A DNA stretch of 64,000 nt from Primulina eburnea (lineage: Eukaryota; Streptophyta; Magnoliopsida; Lamiales; Gesneriaceae): NCBI RefSeq assembly GCF_022965805.1, contig NC_133114.1, forward strand, positions 6,034,261 to 6,098,260, given 5' to 3'. Below, in pieces: positions 1-12,451 of this stretch. Each line of letters starts with the position of its first letter. Positions within the stretch are counted from its first letter, which is position 1. The notes beneath the pieces were generated by a model. It did no database searches. It saw nothing but the letters and a program-made list of their open reading frames with translations, and was not told where the DNA came from. The position numbers and the translations under genes were made by a program.

Positions 1-882
1 ATTCTATCGAAATCATTAACAACATGAAATAATCAAAGGAAGTTAGCTAGACTTCAATTGAAATAAGAAAACACAAAAGCATAAACAAATCACTCATAAA
101 AACGTCGATAAATAATGTTAAACAACGAGTACGGGGTAGGATCCCCTCAAATCCCAACAAATATAGAGTTTAGCCAACAAAATTCATAATAAAAATCAAC
201 AATCTATGCAAGAAATAAAACACTGAATATGAAAATACTAAAATATGACGACGGATGAAGGCTGCGACGCTTGGAATTCTCGAGTTCTTCGAAAGTCTCT
301 CTTGCTCCTAGCCTTCCTCCCAAGAAAAGTGATGGAAAATATCATAATAGTCTCAAAATCGGCGCCTCTCTCGTGTATTAGGTTATGGTGTAAGATAGAG
401 TCCACAAAACTTAGAAACAAATATTCCCGGATTGCGTCGCTCGCTAGGGCGGTCAAGATTTTCCGCTGGGGCGAGTGATTCTCGAATTAAAATTCCTGGC
501 CGTGTCTTTGGTCTCGCTAGGGCGGTCACTTTTGACCGCCCTAGCGAGAGCTTCGCGCAAAATATTCTCGTTCACCTCGATGGATTCGCTGGGGCGGTCA
601 TTTTTTACCGCCCTAGCGAAGGACTCGCGCAGAAACTCCTCGGCTGGGCCAATATGCTCGCTGGGGCGGTCACTTTTGACCGCCCTAGCGAGACTTCTTC
701 GATGCTATGCAAATAAAATCCCACTTTTTGGTCCACTTCCTACAAAACAACCACAAAATACACGAGATCAGCCAAATGCTAAATAATGCTAAATGAATGC
801 TAAATTAAACTAAACAAACTAATATGATTCATGAATGCGACTCAAAACCAACACTAAAAACACGTAAAAACGAGTCCTATCA
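1..882 (-). repeat. Athila 3' LTR, partial
   Basis: This matches 10278-11159 base for base except for about nine substitutions. On the minus strand it begins at 882 with TGATAGGACTC, directly after a purine tract. It contains four GC-rich hairpins at about 440-475, 513-550, 585-619 and 657-691. Confidence 0.93.
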
Positions 883-897
883 ACCCCCTCATACTAA
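883..897 (-). other. Polypurine tract of the Athila element
   Basis: On the minus strand the sequence TAGTATGAGGGGGT directly precedes the 3' LTR start. That is where plus-strand priming would occur. The same word appears again at about 2012-2027, see findings. Confidence 0.75.
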
Positions 898-2160
898 CCT
901 TTTGCTCGCCCTCGAGTAAAATAGGTTAAAGCACGAGATACTAAACAAACTCAACAAAAACAAACAAACTCAAACAAGAAAAACCAACACAAGTAAATGT
1001 CAATGGTGAGTCGACAACGGTTATGTTCATGCCTCAGTTTACTTTCCCACTACCAATCATAGTCAAGTCAAATCGCAAACGAATACTCATTTCTCATCTA
1101 CACATAAATATCAACACTAGTTTGAACGTGTGTGTGTGTCGTGATGGGTCTAGTCATTCGTACGTCAAACAGATCAATTATCAAATCATGCGAGTCACTT
1201 AATTAGCACTTCAATACAAGTCTCACTAGCATGCATTCCCGTATCCATTTATCACTAGCCATAAATTGAACTTTATTCAACTTTTAAGAGCAGATAGGGG
1301 TGTCGAAAGGAAGGGAAATAAGCTCAAGTGGCTAAAAAGTTGGGAGTACACCGATCATTTTCATTGTGCAATCGTCAAGACTTTTGCGTCTGACTTTCCT
1401 CGTCTCCTTACATCTCCAACTTTTAGCCTAGGAATAGAATTTCATTCCTTTTATTTAGGCTCCCCCTCACCTTACATCTCCTTATTTTCTTTTCTTCCTT
1501 TTTTTTTTTTGAATGCACAATTTTCACACATGTACTCCCTAGGCTAAGAATGATATCACTTTGGATTATAGCCGGTTGGGAGTTTGATCTTTTAATTAGT
1601 GCATTGGAGAGGAGGTACAAGTAAAGTTCAAGGCAAATCAACTTTTCTCAATCAAGGTCACTATTAGCGACTTATTTTCACGGGTTTGCATGCTAAATCA
1701 ACACATAAATGGTGCGTTTCAAGTTAACCAAACAAAATTTTCAAATTTCACCATTATTCCTACAAAATCCTAGTCTCCACGCAAATGTGCTCAAAAGTTC
1801 AAATTTTGTACCAAAATTTATGCTTCAACAATTAAGAGTACCGTTCACGAAGTGACCCAATCAACATTTTTGTAAACTATCAATTCAAGATCATCATTGG
1901 CTCATAAACTATGTCTTCTCACCATAAACGACACCAACTAAAAGAAATGCACGAAACTTAAAGAAATGCAATGAACTAAAACAAATAACTAAACAACCAA
2001 AACAAACTACCCACCCCCTCATACTAGAGTTGTGCCATGTCCTCATAGCACAAAACGAACCAAAGACTAAAAACAAACATAAAAACGCATGAATGCAAAT
2101 GCAAGGACTGAAATAAGCAAACAAAATAAAAAAGAAAGGGGAAACAGTAAACTCCCCTGA
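898..2160. other. Athila 3' non-coding tail
   Basis: AT-rich DNA between the third ORF and the polypurine tract. No coding frame can be supported. It holds a T-run at about 1499-1510 and a second copy of the polypurine-tract word near 2012-2027. Confidence 0.6.
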
Positions 2161-3308
2161 TCAGAAGTCCTCCTCCTCTTCATGCTCAGGTGGTCGGACT
2201 CCCTCGTCAGCTGGTGGCGGCATAGGATAATGGTACTGGAACTGGAAGGGTGGCGGGTATGCGGGTACAGGAGGCCGGCCGGATGTGTCGATGCCCAAAT
2301 GCGTGGAGATCCCCTGTACCAAGTACTCGACGTTCTGAATATGAGCTTGATTCACGGCCTGATACTCAGTCTAATATGTGGCCCAAGCGCCCAATTCGTT
2401 GATGCGATCTCGCATGGCACGGCGGCGTGGCTGCGGAGGTGGCGGTGCATGTAATAAAGCCGGAGGTGGGTGAGCGGCGCCCCCATACTCGAAAAACACA
2501 TCCTCGGGCAGCTCTGCCTGCCTCTTCTCCCTCTTGGATCGATAAAGAGCGTCATCAATGGCTCTCATCGGTGGTAGCCACTCATCATCATCGGCAAATA
2601 GCACCCCCGCTCGGGCACAAAGCTCAGTCACGATCGTCGGAAAATAAAACGCCAAGTTGCTGCTGTTTATGCACATGTTGAGCTGTCCAAAGATGAGTCG
2701 GCCCACATCAATCACCATCCCAGTCTGGATGGCATACAGAACAACCGCCCGCTCCCGCTGGACATCACTCGTATGCCCGACCGGCATTAATCTCTTCGAC
2801 AAAGAGGCATACCACACTGCCGCATCCACTCTCAAAATTTTTCCAGAAAGACCGTATACGTCCCCGGCTGTTTCCACGTGGTGCCCGGATAACAGAGCGT
2901 CTGAAGAATCAAATCGTAATCCGGGTTAAGAACCCACGCTTGAAACGCCGAGTCATCCACCGACGGCAAACCCAACAAGTCATTGATAGTCCTGGAATCG
3001 AACGGGACTAGACGTCCCCTCACAGATGCCTTATGCTCACTCCCCTCCGGAGCATTGGCATGGAATTCGCGCACGACCGAGACCACTGCTGCGTTCGGTT
3101 GTGCCGCAAAGCCATTCCACCCTCGCCCCTCTATTTGGAATGACGGAAAATGATGGATAATAGACGGGCTAAATCCTCGCTCCGGGATAGGCTTCCTATG
3201 TAGTTTAGCATTTTCATATCTATCCCTAGCATTATCATTCACAAACATAGACGGAGTAGCCCGAGAACTAGAGGCACCGTGAGTTACCTTCGATTTTTTT
3301 GGTGCCAT
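2161..3308 (-). pseudogene. Athila third ORF (plant transposon protein domain), broken
   Basis: This is the ORF downstream of pol in Athila elements, where an env-like or 'putative plant transposon protein' (PF20167-like) product lies. The likely start is the ATG at 3308 (MAPKKSKVTHG), although the frame is open back to 3692. Recognisable words are a DRYENAKLHRKPIPERGF segment, a REFHANAP segment and VRGRLVPF...INDLLGLP. The frame shifts by one base near 2870, resumes as AGDVYGLSGKILRVDAAVWY, meets a stop at 2371-2373, and then continues in the same frame to an acidic EHEEEEDF end at 2161. The C-terminal part is proline-rich. Two lesions argue against a functional product. The domain name is recalled from family knowledge, not searched. 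Confidence 0.6.
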
Positions 3309-3672
3309 GGCGAGAGTGGGCACAAAGAAGGAGCCCGGAGTAGTAGATGCTGCCGGAGCTTGAAGAGGCGGCGGCGCAGCGACGGCGGCGAAGCGTGGGT
3401 GGTGGTTGGAGAGTGTAGATCTGGCCGGAAAATTTTCGAAGTTCGCCAGAGAAGCTCGCCGGAATCCTTGGAAGATGACCGGAGTAGAAGAAATTGTAGT
3501 GTAAACGCGTCCCGGTGGAGTGTAGCGTCCAAGATCAAGTCTTTTCCCTGAAAAGATCACAAAATAAGAAGAATTGAGCTTAAAAGAAGGAGGAGGCGCC
3601 GATAAATTTGAGAGAAAGGGGTAGGGTTCGAGTGGGGAAGAAAGAAAAAAAACGCAGCTTTTGTAAATATCG

Positions 3673-4081
3673 CGACTCGCTAGGGCGGTCAAAAGTTTCC
3701 GCCCTAGCGAGCGGTTTTCGGTGACAGACTGTATTAAAAAATATGAGGGCGCGCTGGGGCGGTCAAAAGTGACCGCCCTAGCGAGGAATGTTCGCCAGGA
3801 AAACTAATTTTGAAAAAATTCACTCGCTGGGGCGGTCAAAAGTGACCGCCCTAGCGAGACATGTTCGCCAGGAAAACTATTTTTGAAAAAATTCACTCGC
3901 TGGGGCGGTCAAAAGTGACCGCCCTAGCGAGACATGTTCGCCAGGAAAACTAATTTTGAAAAAATTTACTCGCTGGGGCGGTCAAAAGTGACCGCCCGAG
4001 CGAGGCTTTTTCGGTGGCTATGTTTTTGAAAAAAAAAATGACGTCTCGCTGGGGCGGTCGGTTATGACCGCCCTAGCGAGA
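3673..4081. repeat. Tandem array of six GC-rich hairpins, period about 73 bp
   Basis: Six copies of an inverted repeat start at about 3673, 3748, 3822, 3895, 3969 and 4044. The arms are CGCTGGGGCGGTCA and TGACCGCCCTAGCG with a 4-6 base loop. The last five are spaced 73-75 bp apart. Spacer sequence is also conserved (for example TTCGCCAGGAAAACTA), so this is a true tandem duplication. It lies between gag-pol and the third ORF. The arms match the hairpins in the LTRs of the same element. Confidence 0.9.
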
Positions 4082-4245
4082 TACTCTCGAAAAAGAAAAT
4101 AAATAAATAAAGACGATGAATGCAATGCCATGCAACTACCTAAATGCAATGATACGAATGCTAAAAAAAATCTAATTAAAATCAAAATAAGGAGTAGAGG
4201 TAGTTCTCAATTTATAGTCTAGAGCTCGACTTTTCACCCATGTCC

Positions 4246-7200
4246 TCAACGACTGTCATGGAGCCGAGTGACTCCAATTTGTGGCTCAATTGTGCCACCA
4301 ATATAGTGCTTTAATCTTTGGGCGTTCACAGTAAACGTCCCTTCGTTGCTATCATGCAACACCACTGCACCTGATGGGAACACCTCGGCTATAATGAATG
4401 GTCCTGACCATCTTGACTTCAGCTTGTCCGGAAAGAGTCGTAAGCGAGAGTTGTATAACAACACTGCTTCACCCACTTTGAATTCTCTTCTTACAATGTG
4501 TTTATCATGGGCTCTTTTGGTGCGTTCCTTGTAAGATAGGGCAAGATCATAAGCTGTACCTCGGAACTCATCCAACTGACTCAACTGCAGCAATCGTTTC
4601 TCACCTGCAAGAGCAAAATCAAAGTTAAGTGCTTTGGTCGCCCAATATGCTCTATGCTCTAATTCTACGGGTAGATGACATGCTTTACCAAAAAGTAACC
4701 TATATGGTGTAGTGCCTATAGGTGTTTTGAACGCAGTACGATAAGCCCACAAAGCATCATCTAACCGAATGGACCAGTCCTTTCGATTCACATTAACCGT
4801 CTTTTCTAAAATCCTCTTAATCTCTCGATTGGACACTTCAACTTGTCCACTAGTTTGGGGATGGTATGGAGTGGAAACTTTGTGGGTGACACCATATTTG
4901 CCCAACAGTTTATCAAAAATTTTATTGCAAAAATGGGTGCCACCATCACTTATGATTGCACGCGGTGTACCAAATCGATTAAAAATGTGTTTCTTTAAAA
5001 ATTTTAACACCACTTGTGCATCATTCGTGGCACAAGTCTCTGCCTCCACCCATTTCGACACATACTCCACTGCCACCAAAATAAATTTCTTTCCAAAAGA
5101 AGTAGGAAAAGGACCCATAAAATCAATCCCCCACACATCAAATATTTCACACTCAATAATATTATTCAAAGGCATCTCATGACGGTTGGAAATATTACCT
5201 GTGCGTTGGCATCTATCACAATTGAGAACATACAAACGAGCATCCTTAAAAAGAGTTGGCCAATAGAAGCCACATTCAAGTACCTTAGATGCCGTCCGTA
5301 TGGGTCCAAAGTGACCACCTACCTCACGGTCATGGCAGTGGTTCAGAATTTGACTGGTTTCCTCCTCCGCTACACATCTCCTTATCATGTCATCTGCACA
5401 GATTTTAAACAAAAACGGTTCCTCCCAAAAATAATATTTCACGTCAGAAAAGAATTTCTTTCTTTGGTGAAATGATAAATTTGGGGGGGGTGTGCCGGTG
5501 ACAAGAAAATTGGCAAAATTGGCATACCAAGGGCACGCATTCACCTCAAACAATTGCTCATCAAGGAACCAGTCATCTATATCAGCATCAACGCCATTAA
5601 TTCTAACATCCTCAAGCCTAGACAGATGATCAGCAACCACATTTTCTACACCCTTTTTATCTCGAATCTCGAGATCAAATTCTTGCAATAGTAAAATCCA
5701 CCTAATTAACCTAGGTTTCGCATCTTTCTTAGCAAGCAAGTATTTTAGGGCAGAATGATCTGTATACACAATCACTTTAGACAGAACAAGATATGAATGA
5801 AATTTCTCGAAAGCAAATACTATAGCAAGTAATTCCTTTTCAGTAGTAGCGTAATTCAATTGAGCATCATTTAAAGTCTTACTTGCGTAGTAGATGGTAT
5901 GAAATACCTTGTTCTTCCTTTGACCCAGCACCGCACCAACAGCTGTATCACTAGCATCGCACATCACCTCAAACGGTAGATCCCAATCAGGGGCAGTCAG
6001 AACAGGTGCTGTCACCAAACTCTCCTTGAGTATCTCGAATGCCTGCAGACAAGTAGAATCAAAATTAAACTCCACATCTTTCATCAATAGAGAGGACAAG
6101 GGCTTAGCAATTTTAGAAAAATCTTTAATGAAACGCCTATAAAAACCAGCATGCCCCAAGAAACTGCGGACTCCCTTGATTGATGACGGAGGTGGTAGAT
6201 TTTTGATTATTTCCACCTTGGCTTTGTCGACCTCCATTCCATTTTCTGACACCTTGTGCCCTAACACAATCCCCTCTTGCACCATGAAATGACACTTCTC
6301 CCAATTTAACACCAAATTGCTCTCTTCACATCTAATAAGCACCAAGTTCAAATTTTCTAGACATTCATTAAACGAAGAGCCAAAAATGGAGAAGTCATCC
6401 ATAAAAACTTCAAGAAAATTCTCAATCATGTCATGAAAAATAGCGGTCATGCATCTTTGAAATGTAGCAGTTGCATTGCATAGACCAAAGGGCATACGTC
6501 TAAACGCAAAAGTACCATAAGGGCAAGTGAAAGTAGTTTTCTCTTGGTCCTCAGGTGCAATTGTGATTTGATTGTATCCCGAATATCCATCCAAAAAACA
6601 GTAAAATTCATGACCGGCTAATCGTTCAATCATTTGATCAATAAATGGCAGGGGGAAGTGATCTTTACGGGTTGCATCATTTAATTTCCTATAATACATG
6701 CACACACGCCAACCCGTAACAGTTCTAGTGGGAATCAACTCATTTTTTTCATTGGTAATAACAGTAATCCCACCCTTTTTAGGCACACATTGCACAGGAC
6801 TTACCCACGCACTATCAGAGATAGGATAGATAATACCTGCATCCAGAAGTTTGATCGTTTCAGCTTTTACTACCTCCTGCATCTTTGGATTGAGTCTCCT
6901 TTGAGGTTGTGCTAGGGGTGAGTATTTATCCTCCATCAGAATTTTGTGCATGCAGATCGAAGGACTTATCCCCTTGATGTCCGCAACTTTCCAAGCGAAT
7001 GCTCCTCTATGCTCCTTAAGGACTTCTAAGAGCTTACTCTCCATATCATCTGTCAAAGAAGAAGAAATAATAACAGGCAGTTTATTATTTTCTCCTAGAT
7101 ATACGTACTTGAGATGTGGAGGTAGTGGTTTGAGCTCCAAAGTAGGTGGCTCCTCTAGGCTCGACTTTTGAGGCATTAAATCTTTTCTGTCTCCCAATTC

Positions 7201-9591
7201 CTCTAGTCGAAGCCTCACTTGCTTTCTCCAAGGTGGAATGGCATTCAAGTGAGCTACCATCTCCATCTTTTCCTCGTCTAACTCGTCCTCCTGCTTTTCC
7301 GTAGTGAGAGTGGCCTCCAATGGCTCTTGCAATCCATCCTGCACAAAATCACAAACGAGAGAATCTAAGACATCAACACGAAAACAACTATCATTGTGCA
7401 TTGTGTGCTTGAGAGTATTAAAGACATCAAAAATAATTTCTTCTTCTCCAACTCTCAGTCTCAATTTTCCCTCGTCAACATCAATCAGTGCTTTCCCTGT
7501 AGCCAGAAATGGTCTCCCTAGGATTAAAGACATCTCTAAATCTTCCTCCATGTCAAGTACTACAAAATCTGCAGGAAAAATAAACTTATCCACTTTCACC
7601 AAGACATCTTCGATAATCCCACGTGGATACTTGACAGATCTGTCAGCCAGCTGCAATGACATCCTAGTTGGCTTGGGTTCACCCAATCCCAGTCTCCTAA
7701 ACACAGAATAGGGCATCAAATTAATACTCGCACCAAGATCACATAGAGCTTTATGAAAATTAATATCACCAATAATGCAAGGTATAGAGAAACTCCCTGG
7801 ATCTTTTTGCTTTGGAGGCATCTTGTTTTGAACTAAAGCGGAGCAATTTTCAGTCAAGTTCACAGTCATATGATCTTCTAGCTTCCGCTTATTCGCCAAG
7901 ATATCTTTCAAGAATTTTGCATAACTTGGCATATTCAATAAGGCATCAGCAAAAGGAATGTTAATATGCAGTTTTTTGAATACCTCAAGAAATTTACCAA
8001 ATTGTGCATCTAACTTAGCTTTCTTCATTGCTGCGGGGAAAGGTGGAGGGATAACAATTTTATTCGGTGCAGTAGGTGTAAATGTAGAGTTAGAAGACTT
8101 ACCTCCTTGATGTTCCACCTCATCCTCACCATGCTTGGTCCTTTCCTCATTAGACTCGAGTGCTCGACCACTACGCAATTCCACAGCTTTCACCTGCTCT
8201 CTCGGGTTAGTCTCCGTGTTGCTTGGCAAAGTTCCTTGCTCCCTATTAGCAATTAACTTAGCCAACTGCCCAATTTGATTCTCTAACCCCTTTATGGATG
8301 CATCCTGATTCTGAAATCTCGTCTCGGTTGCTGAAATAAATTTAGTCATCATTTGCTCTAAATTTGACTTCTCCTCCCTAGGCGGTTTTGGCTTGAATCC
8401 TTGGTGCATCCCATGTGGTGGACCTCTTTGTTGGCGGTTTTGGTTGTTTTGACCTCCCCACGAAAAGTTTGGGTGATTCCTCCATCCCGGATTATAAGAG
8501 TTTGAATAAGGGTCATTTCTAGGACGGTTCTGGAATCCCACGTGTTTTGCTCCCTCAGGCACATAGAATGGATTGCCATCTTGGCAATCCTGCACGTCAT
8601 GCTCACCTCCACACTTATCACAGAAAATCTCTTGCAGACGCATAGCCGATCCACTCGCACTCATCCCATCAATCTTTCTGTTCAAAGCCTCTAACTGTGC
8701 TGACACCGCAGACAAATCAGTAACTTGATTAACTCCAGCACCTCGTTTCTGCCTATCAGAATGAGGATGGTAGCTACTAGCAGCCATCTCCTCCAATAAT
8801 TCATATCCTTCCTCAGCCGTTTTTCTCAGCAAGTTACCACAGGCAGCAGCATCTATCATGGTACGGTTAGGAGTAAGCAGACCGTAGTAAAAAGTTTGAA
8901 CAACTAACCCAAGAGGTAGCTCATGGTGTGGACATCTCCTCAATAAATCCTTGTATCGCTCCCACGCCTCGTAAAGTGACTCAAGCTCATATTGAGCAAA
9001 AGTAGTAATGTCGGCTCTCAGCTTCATAGTCTTCGACGGAGGAAAGTACTTGATCAGGAATGCCTTCGCCATATCCTCCCATGTAGTGATAGACCCTACA
9101 GGCAAACAGTTTAACCACGCCTTAGCTTTATCTCTTAGTGAAAATGGAAATAAACGCAAACGAACAGCATCATCAGACACAGCATTAAACTTAAAAGTAT
9201 CGCAAATTTCAAGAAAATCAGCTATATGAGAATTAGGGTCGTCAAGTGCACTTCCCCCAAATTGAACAGTGTTTTGAATCATCTGAATGATAGCTGGCTT
9301 GATCTCAAACTGGTTAGCTCGGATGACTGGTCTCACGATGCTTGGACGTGCTCCATCAAGAGACGGTTGTGCATAATCCATCATCGGAATGCGACGTGGT
9401 ATCTCAACTTGTCTATTGTCACGCTGTTCCTCTCCACGTTCTTGCTCGTGTCTTTCCATCTGTTCTTTGAGTCTTTGTTGCTGTCTTCGTCTGCGGAAAG
9501 TTCTTTCGATTTCAGGGTCAAATTCAAGCTCCACGTCAAGTGATCTTCGCATGCACCACAAGAAAAATCTGCAACAGAATAGGAGTATCAA
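4246..9591 (-). CDS. Athila gag-pol polyprotein, one uninterrupted frame
   Basis: The frame is 1781 codons. The likelier start is the ATG at 9552 ([11 protein letters not shown]), since the 13 upstream residues are hydrophobic and look like leader. Domains in order: gag (about 60-260), a CCHC-type knuckle [13 protein letters not shown] near 325, aspartic protease with CDLGAS near 618 (DLGA in place of DTGA, usual in Athila), reverse transcriptase with catalytic FMDD near 1063, RNase H starting at CDASDTAVG near 1212, integrase zinc finger HCHDRE...CDRCQ near 1417-1460, and the integrase core with GIDFMGP near 1490, SDGGTHF and a glutamate in [12 protein letters not shown]. No frameshift or stop was found, so it could be competent. 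It is transcribed from the right-hand LTR. Confidence 0.93.
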   Translation of the reverse strand: MILLFCCRFFLWCMRRSLDVELEFDPEIERTFRRRRQQQRLKEQMERHEQERGEEQRDNRQVEIPRRIPMMDYAQPSLDGARPSIVRPVIRANQFEIKPAIIQMIQNTVQFGGSALDDPNSHIADFLEICDTFKFNAVSDDAVRLRLFPFSLRDKAKAWLNCLPVGSITTWEDMAKAFLIKYFPPSKTMKLRADITTFAQYELESLYEAWERYKDLLRRCPHHELPLGLVVQTFYYGLLTPNRTMIDAAACGNLLRKTAEEGYELLEEMAASSYHPHSDRQKRGAGVNQVTDLSAVSAQLEALNRKIDGMSASGSAMRLQEIFCDKCGGEHDVQDCQDGNPFYVPEGAKHVGFQNRPRNDPYSNSYNPGWRNHPNFSWGGQNNQNRQQRGPPHGMHQGFKPKPPREEKSNLEQMMTKFISATETRFQNQDASIKGLENQIGQLAKLIANREQGTLPSNTETNPREQVKAVELRSGRALESNEERTKHGEDEVEHQGGKSSNSTFTPTAPNKIVIPPPFPAAMKKAKLDAQFGKFLEVFKKLHINIPFADALLNMPSYAKFLKDILANKRKLEDHMTVNLTENCSALVQNKMPPKQKDPGSFSIPCIIGDINFHKALCDLGASINLMPYSVFRRLGLGEPKPTRMSLQLADRSVKYPRGIIEDVLVKVDKFIFPADFVVLDMEEDLEMSLILGRPFLATGKALIDVDEGKLRLRVGEEEIIFDVFNTLKHTMHNDSCFRVDVLDSLVCDFVQDGLQEPLEATLTTEKQEDELDEEKMEMVAHLNAIPPWRKQVRLRLEELGDRKDLMPQKSSLEEPPTLELKPLPPHLKYVYLGENNKLPVIISSSLTDDMESKLLEVLKEHRGAFAWKVADIKGISPSICMHKILMEDKYSPLAQPQRRLNPKMQEVVKAETIKLLDAGIIYPISDSAWVSPVQCVPKKGGITVITNEKNELIPTRTVTGWRVCMYYRKLNDATRKDHFPLPFIDQMIERLAGHEFYCFLDGYSGYNQITIAPEDQEKTTFTCPYGTFAFRRMPFGLCNATATFQRCMTAIFHDMIENFLEVFMDDFSIFGSSFNECLENLNLVLIRCEESNLVLNWEKCHFMVQEGIVLGHKVSENGMEVDKAKVEIIKNLPPPSSIKGVRSFLGHAGFYRRFIKDFSKIAKPLSSLLMKDVEFNFDSTCLQAFEILKESLVTAPVLTAPDWDLPFEVMCDASDTAVGAVLGQRKNKVFHTIYYASKTLNDAQLNYATTEKELLAIVFAFEKFHSYLVLSKVIVYTDHSALKYLLAKKDAKPRLIRWILLLQEFDLEIRDKKGVENVVADHLSRLEDVRINGVDADIDDWFLDEQLFEVNACPWYANFANFLVTGTPPPNLSFHQRKKFFSDVKYYFWEEPFLFKICADDMIRRCVAEEETSQILNHCHDREVGGHFGPIRTASKVLECGFYWPTLFKDARLYVLNCDRCQRTGNISNRHEMPLNNIIECEIFDVWGIDFMGPFPTSFGKKFILVAVEYVSKWVEAETCATNDAQVVLKFLKKHIFNRFGTPRAIISDGGTHFCNKIFDKLLGKYGVTHKVSTPYHPQTSGQVEVSNREIKRILEKTVNVNRKDWSIRLDDALWAYRTAFKTPIGTTPYRLLFGKACHLPVELEHRAYWATKALNFDFALAGEKRLLQLSQLDEFRGTAYDLALSYKERTKRAHDKHIVRREFKVGEAVLLYNSRLRLFPDKLKSRWSGPFIIAEVFPSGAVVLHDSNEGTFTVNAQRLKHYIGGTIEPQIGVTRLHDSR

Positions 9592-9655
9592 CTAACAATA
9601 AAATAAATAATACTAAAGAATTTAAATGAAAAATAGAAAAATTGTGAATCAACAG

Positions 9656-9673
9656 TCCCCGGCAACGGCGCCA
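9656..9673 (-). other. Primer binding site, tRNA-Asp type
   Basis: On the minus strand TGGCGCCGTTGCCGGGGA matches the 3' end of plant tRNA-Asp including CCA. It lies six bases inside the 5' LTR boundary at 9680. Confidence 0.88.
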
Positions 9674-9679
9674 AAAACT

Positions 9680-11159
9680 TGATCGAGCAAAACTTGCACA
9701 GTGAATAGTCCCAAAATTTGTTTTATAAATGAAAGCTCGATTTAAAATATCGCAAGTGCACGATAGTCAAGTTATAATAAACGTAAGTGAATACGAGTAT
9801 CGATCCACAAGGACTGCGTTACAATATTCTTATTTTCACTTCAATTTCTTTAGCAACGATAGATTGAGTTGGTGATTAAACTAAAGTGAATTTAATAACT
9901 AAAATGATTAAAATGCAAGAACAAATAATCAAGAAATCAATGATTAAATTGGATGTAAATCAAATGAGAAGCGAATTTGTTGGGAATTATCAGTTCACCT
10001 ACCGCTCGTGTTCAAATAATTATACTCGACTTTTACTCGTGCATTCGACGGAATTCCCTAGACTAATTAATATACTATGTCGAGCTATATTAATACTAAT
10101 CATAAACATGCAGTAATCAAGTATCCTCAATTATTTAACAGTTCACGATTGCATTACGTTCTATGGAATCCGCTAGCTTTCATCCGGGTGAATTATCACT
10201 ATCGACACGTACCCAATTCCGTATATCTACTAAAATTGTAAATCCGTGGTCTATGCTATTCGATCCTATTGTCAATTATTCTATCGAAATCATTAACAAC
10301 ATGAAATAATCAAAGGAAGTTAGCTAGACTTCAATTGAAATAAGAAAACACAAAAGCATAAACAAATCACTCATAAAAACGTCGATAAATAATGTTAAAC
10401 AACGAGTACGGGGTAGGATCCCCTCAAATCCCAACAAATATAGAGTTTAGCCAACAAAATTCATAATAAAAATCAACAATCTATGCAAGAAATAAAACAC
10501 TGAATATGAAAATACTAAAATATGACGACGGATGAAGGCTGCGACGCTTGGAATTCTCGAGTTCTTCGAAAGTCTCTCTTGCTCCTAGCCTTCCTCCCAA
10601 GAAAAGTGATGGAAAATATCAGAATAGTCTCAAAATCGGCGCCTCTCTCGTGTATTAGGTTATGGTGTAAGATAGAGTCCACAAAACTTGGAAACAAATC
10701 TTCCCGGATTGCGTCGCTCGCTAGGGCGGTCAAGATTTTCCGCTGGGGCGAGTGATTCTCGAATTAAAATTCCTGGCCGTGTCTTTGGTCTCGCTGGGGC
10801 GGTCACTTTTGACCGCCCTAGCGAGAGCTTCGCGCAAAATATTCTCGTTCACCTCGATGGATTCGCTGGGGCGGTCATTTTTGACCGCCCTAGCGAAGGA
10901 CTCGCGCAGAAACTCCTCGGCTGGGCCAATATGCTCACTGGGGTGGTCACTTTTGACCGCCCTAGCGAGACTTCTTCGATGCTATGCAAATAAAATCCCA
11001 CTTTTTGGTCCACTTCCTACAAAACAACCACAAAATACACGAGATCAGCCAAATGCTAAATAATGCTAAATGAATGCTAAATTAAACTAAACAAACTAAT
11101 ATGATGCATGAATGCGACTCAAAACCAACACTAAAAACACGTAAAAACGAGTCCTATCA
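9680..11159 (-). repeat. Athila 5' LTR, complete (1480 bp)
   Basis: On the minus strand it runs from TGATAGGACTC at 11159 to GCTCGATCA at 9680. Positions 10278-11159 pair with the partial copy at 1-882. Four GC-rich hairpins lie at about 10717-10968, in the first third of the LTR, the expected U3 region. Confidence 0.93.
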
Positions 11160-11164
11160 CAACC

Positions 11165-11600
11165 CCAAGACCCAACTTCACTCTCTCATTCTTACATGTT
11201 GGCCGAAATTTTCACACAAATTTTTCTCTCATCTTGTGTTCTTCAATTGTTGGAGAATACTCACTTCTCTTTGATAAATCCTCAAATATTTCTAGTGCAA
11301 TATTTGAGGGGATTTACATTGCTTGTGGTGGGCTTAATTTTGGAGTAAGGAGGAGGCTTGAAGATCTTCATCCATTCAAGAGCTTTGTTGTTTAACAACA
11401 AAGTTGGAGCCATTCATCAATCCTTGTGATTGATAGGTAAATTTCTAAAACATCCTATGTATGTTTTATTTTGTAAATATTGCACGAAAATGGTGGTGGC
11501 CGAAATTTCTTGTAGAAAATTAAAAATTTTTGACTTCCGTTGCGCTTCCGGCCACCGTAACCGGTCCGCTTTCATAAGGTCCATGGGAATTGACATGAAT
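11165..11600 (+). repeat. Remnant of a copia-like LTR (3' part), interrupted by the Athila element
   Basis: Words such as ATTTCTAGTGCAAT, GGCCGAAATTT and GACTTCCGTTGCGCTTCCGG resemble the reverse complement of the 26359-28690 repeat. That suggests the end of the same LTR family in plus orientation. No primer site or coding sequence follows clearly. Assignment is by eye. Confidence 0.35.
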
Positions 11601-12440
11601 CTGCTTCTTTATTTTTTTTTATTTCTTTTGATAAGTAGACAGTAAAGAATTGGAGAAAATAATTTAGAATAAAGAGGATAATATAAGATATTTTAATTAT
11701 ATAAAACATAGTGTAAAATATTTAGTAAAGAATACAATTTTTAAAATTATGACTTTGAAATGGGTTAAAACAATCAATTTCTCTTATTTATTTTCCATGT
11801 TTGATAGAATTTAAATTCGAATATTTATATGATATGTTTGATTATTTATTTAATAATTAATTTTGTTCTCATTATCTGTAGTGAATTAATTATATAAAAG
11901 TTTATGTATTTTATATAGCACAAATATATAATTGAAATGATATAAAGAAATACATGATAAAATTAATTTTAATTTTCAATTTTTTAATAATGTGAATAAT
12001 ATGTTTCAGATTTTGATTTATGTATAAAAAAAATTAAGAATAATTTAGTAAAATTTTAAATTCAAAACTTGTTTTTTACCGACAAAAAATGAATTCTAAA
12101 TAAAATTTTTAAATTTCAAATCAAACACAATCGTTTTTAATGTAATATCTTAACAAGAACCGTAGAACAAAAAATACAACTTAGCCACTCACTGAGATTG
12201 GTCCAGATGTTTCCAAACCACACATTCAAACATCATAACGAGATTTTCTCCAAATGTTTAATTTACATTTTAAATTATAATGATTTTTTATCTTTTTTTA
12301 CAGAATTTGTAACATTAACAAAACCTAAAATCCAATGAAATTCCAATGTAAAGGTTCTTTATTATCACACCAAACAACGTTACTGCAAAATCAGTATGTT
12401 ATTTCACCATAAGATCTTACAGATAGCAAAGCATATCCTC
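11601..12440. other. AT-rich intergenic sequence
   Basis: Very AT-rich DNA downstream of the cyclophilin gene, with no frame, repeat or RNA that I can support. The last 100 bp probably hold the cyclophilin 3' UTR. Confidence 0.5.
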
Positions 12441-12451
12441 GCAGTAGAGAT

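Larger units (their letters stand above)
1..11159 (-). mobile_element. Athila-type Ty3/gypsy LTR retrotransposon, nearly complete (3' LTR cut by window start)
   Basis: The element reads on the minus strand. Its 5' LTR is at 9680-11159 and its 3' LTR at 1-882. The LTRs align at a constant offset of 10277 with no net indel, so about 598 bp of the 3' LTR lies left of the window. Termini are TGAT...ATCA. A primer site matching the 3' end of tRNA-Asp abuts the 5' LTR, and a purine tract abuts the 3' LTR. Internal order is primer site, one long gag-pol frame, a hairpin array, a broken third ORF and a long non-coding tail. A third ORF, the DLGA protease variant and tRNA-Asp priming are typical of the Athila clade. 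About nine LTR mismatches were seen over 882 bp, so insertion is fairly recent. The target duplication cannot be checked because one side is outside the window. Confidence 0.93.

Noticed and set aside
245..786. Overlapping frames in the Athila LTRs with repeated 'ARAVTFDRPSE' and 'SLGRSLLTALAR' units
   Set aside because: They are translations of the GC-rich hairpins and occur in both LTR copies. Nothing suggests a real protein.
3673..4081. Regularly spaced repeats that resemble a CRISPR array
   Set aside because: The spacers are themselves conserved, no cas genes exist, and the context is a plant retrotransposon. It is a tandem duplication.
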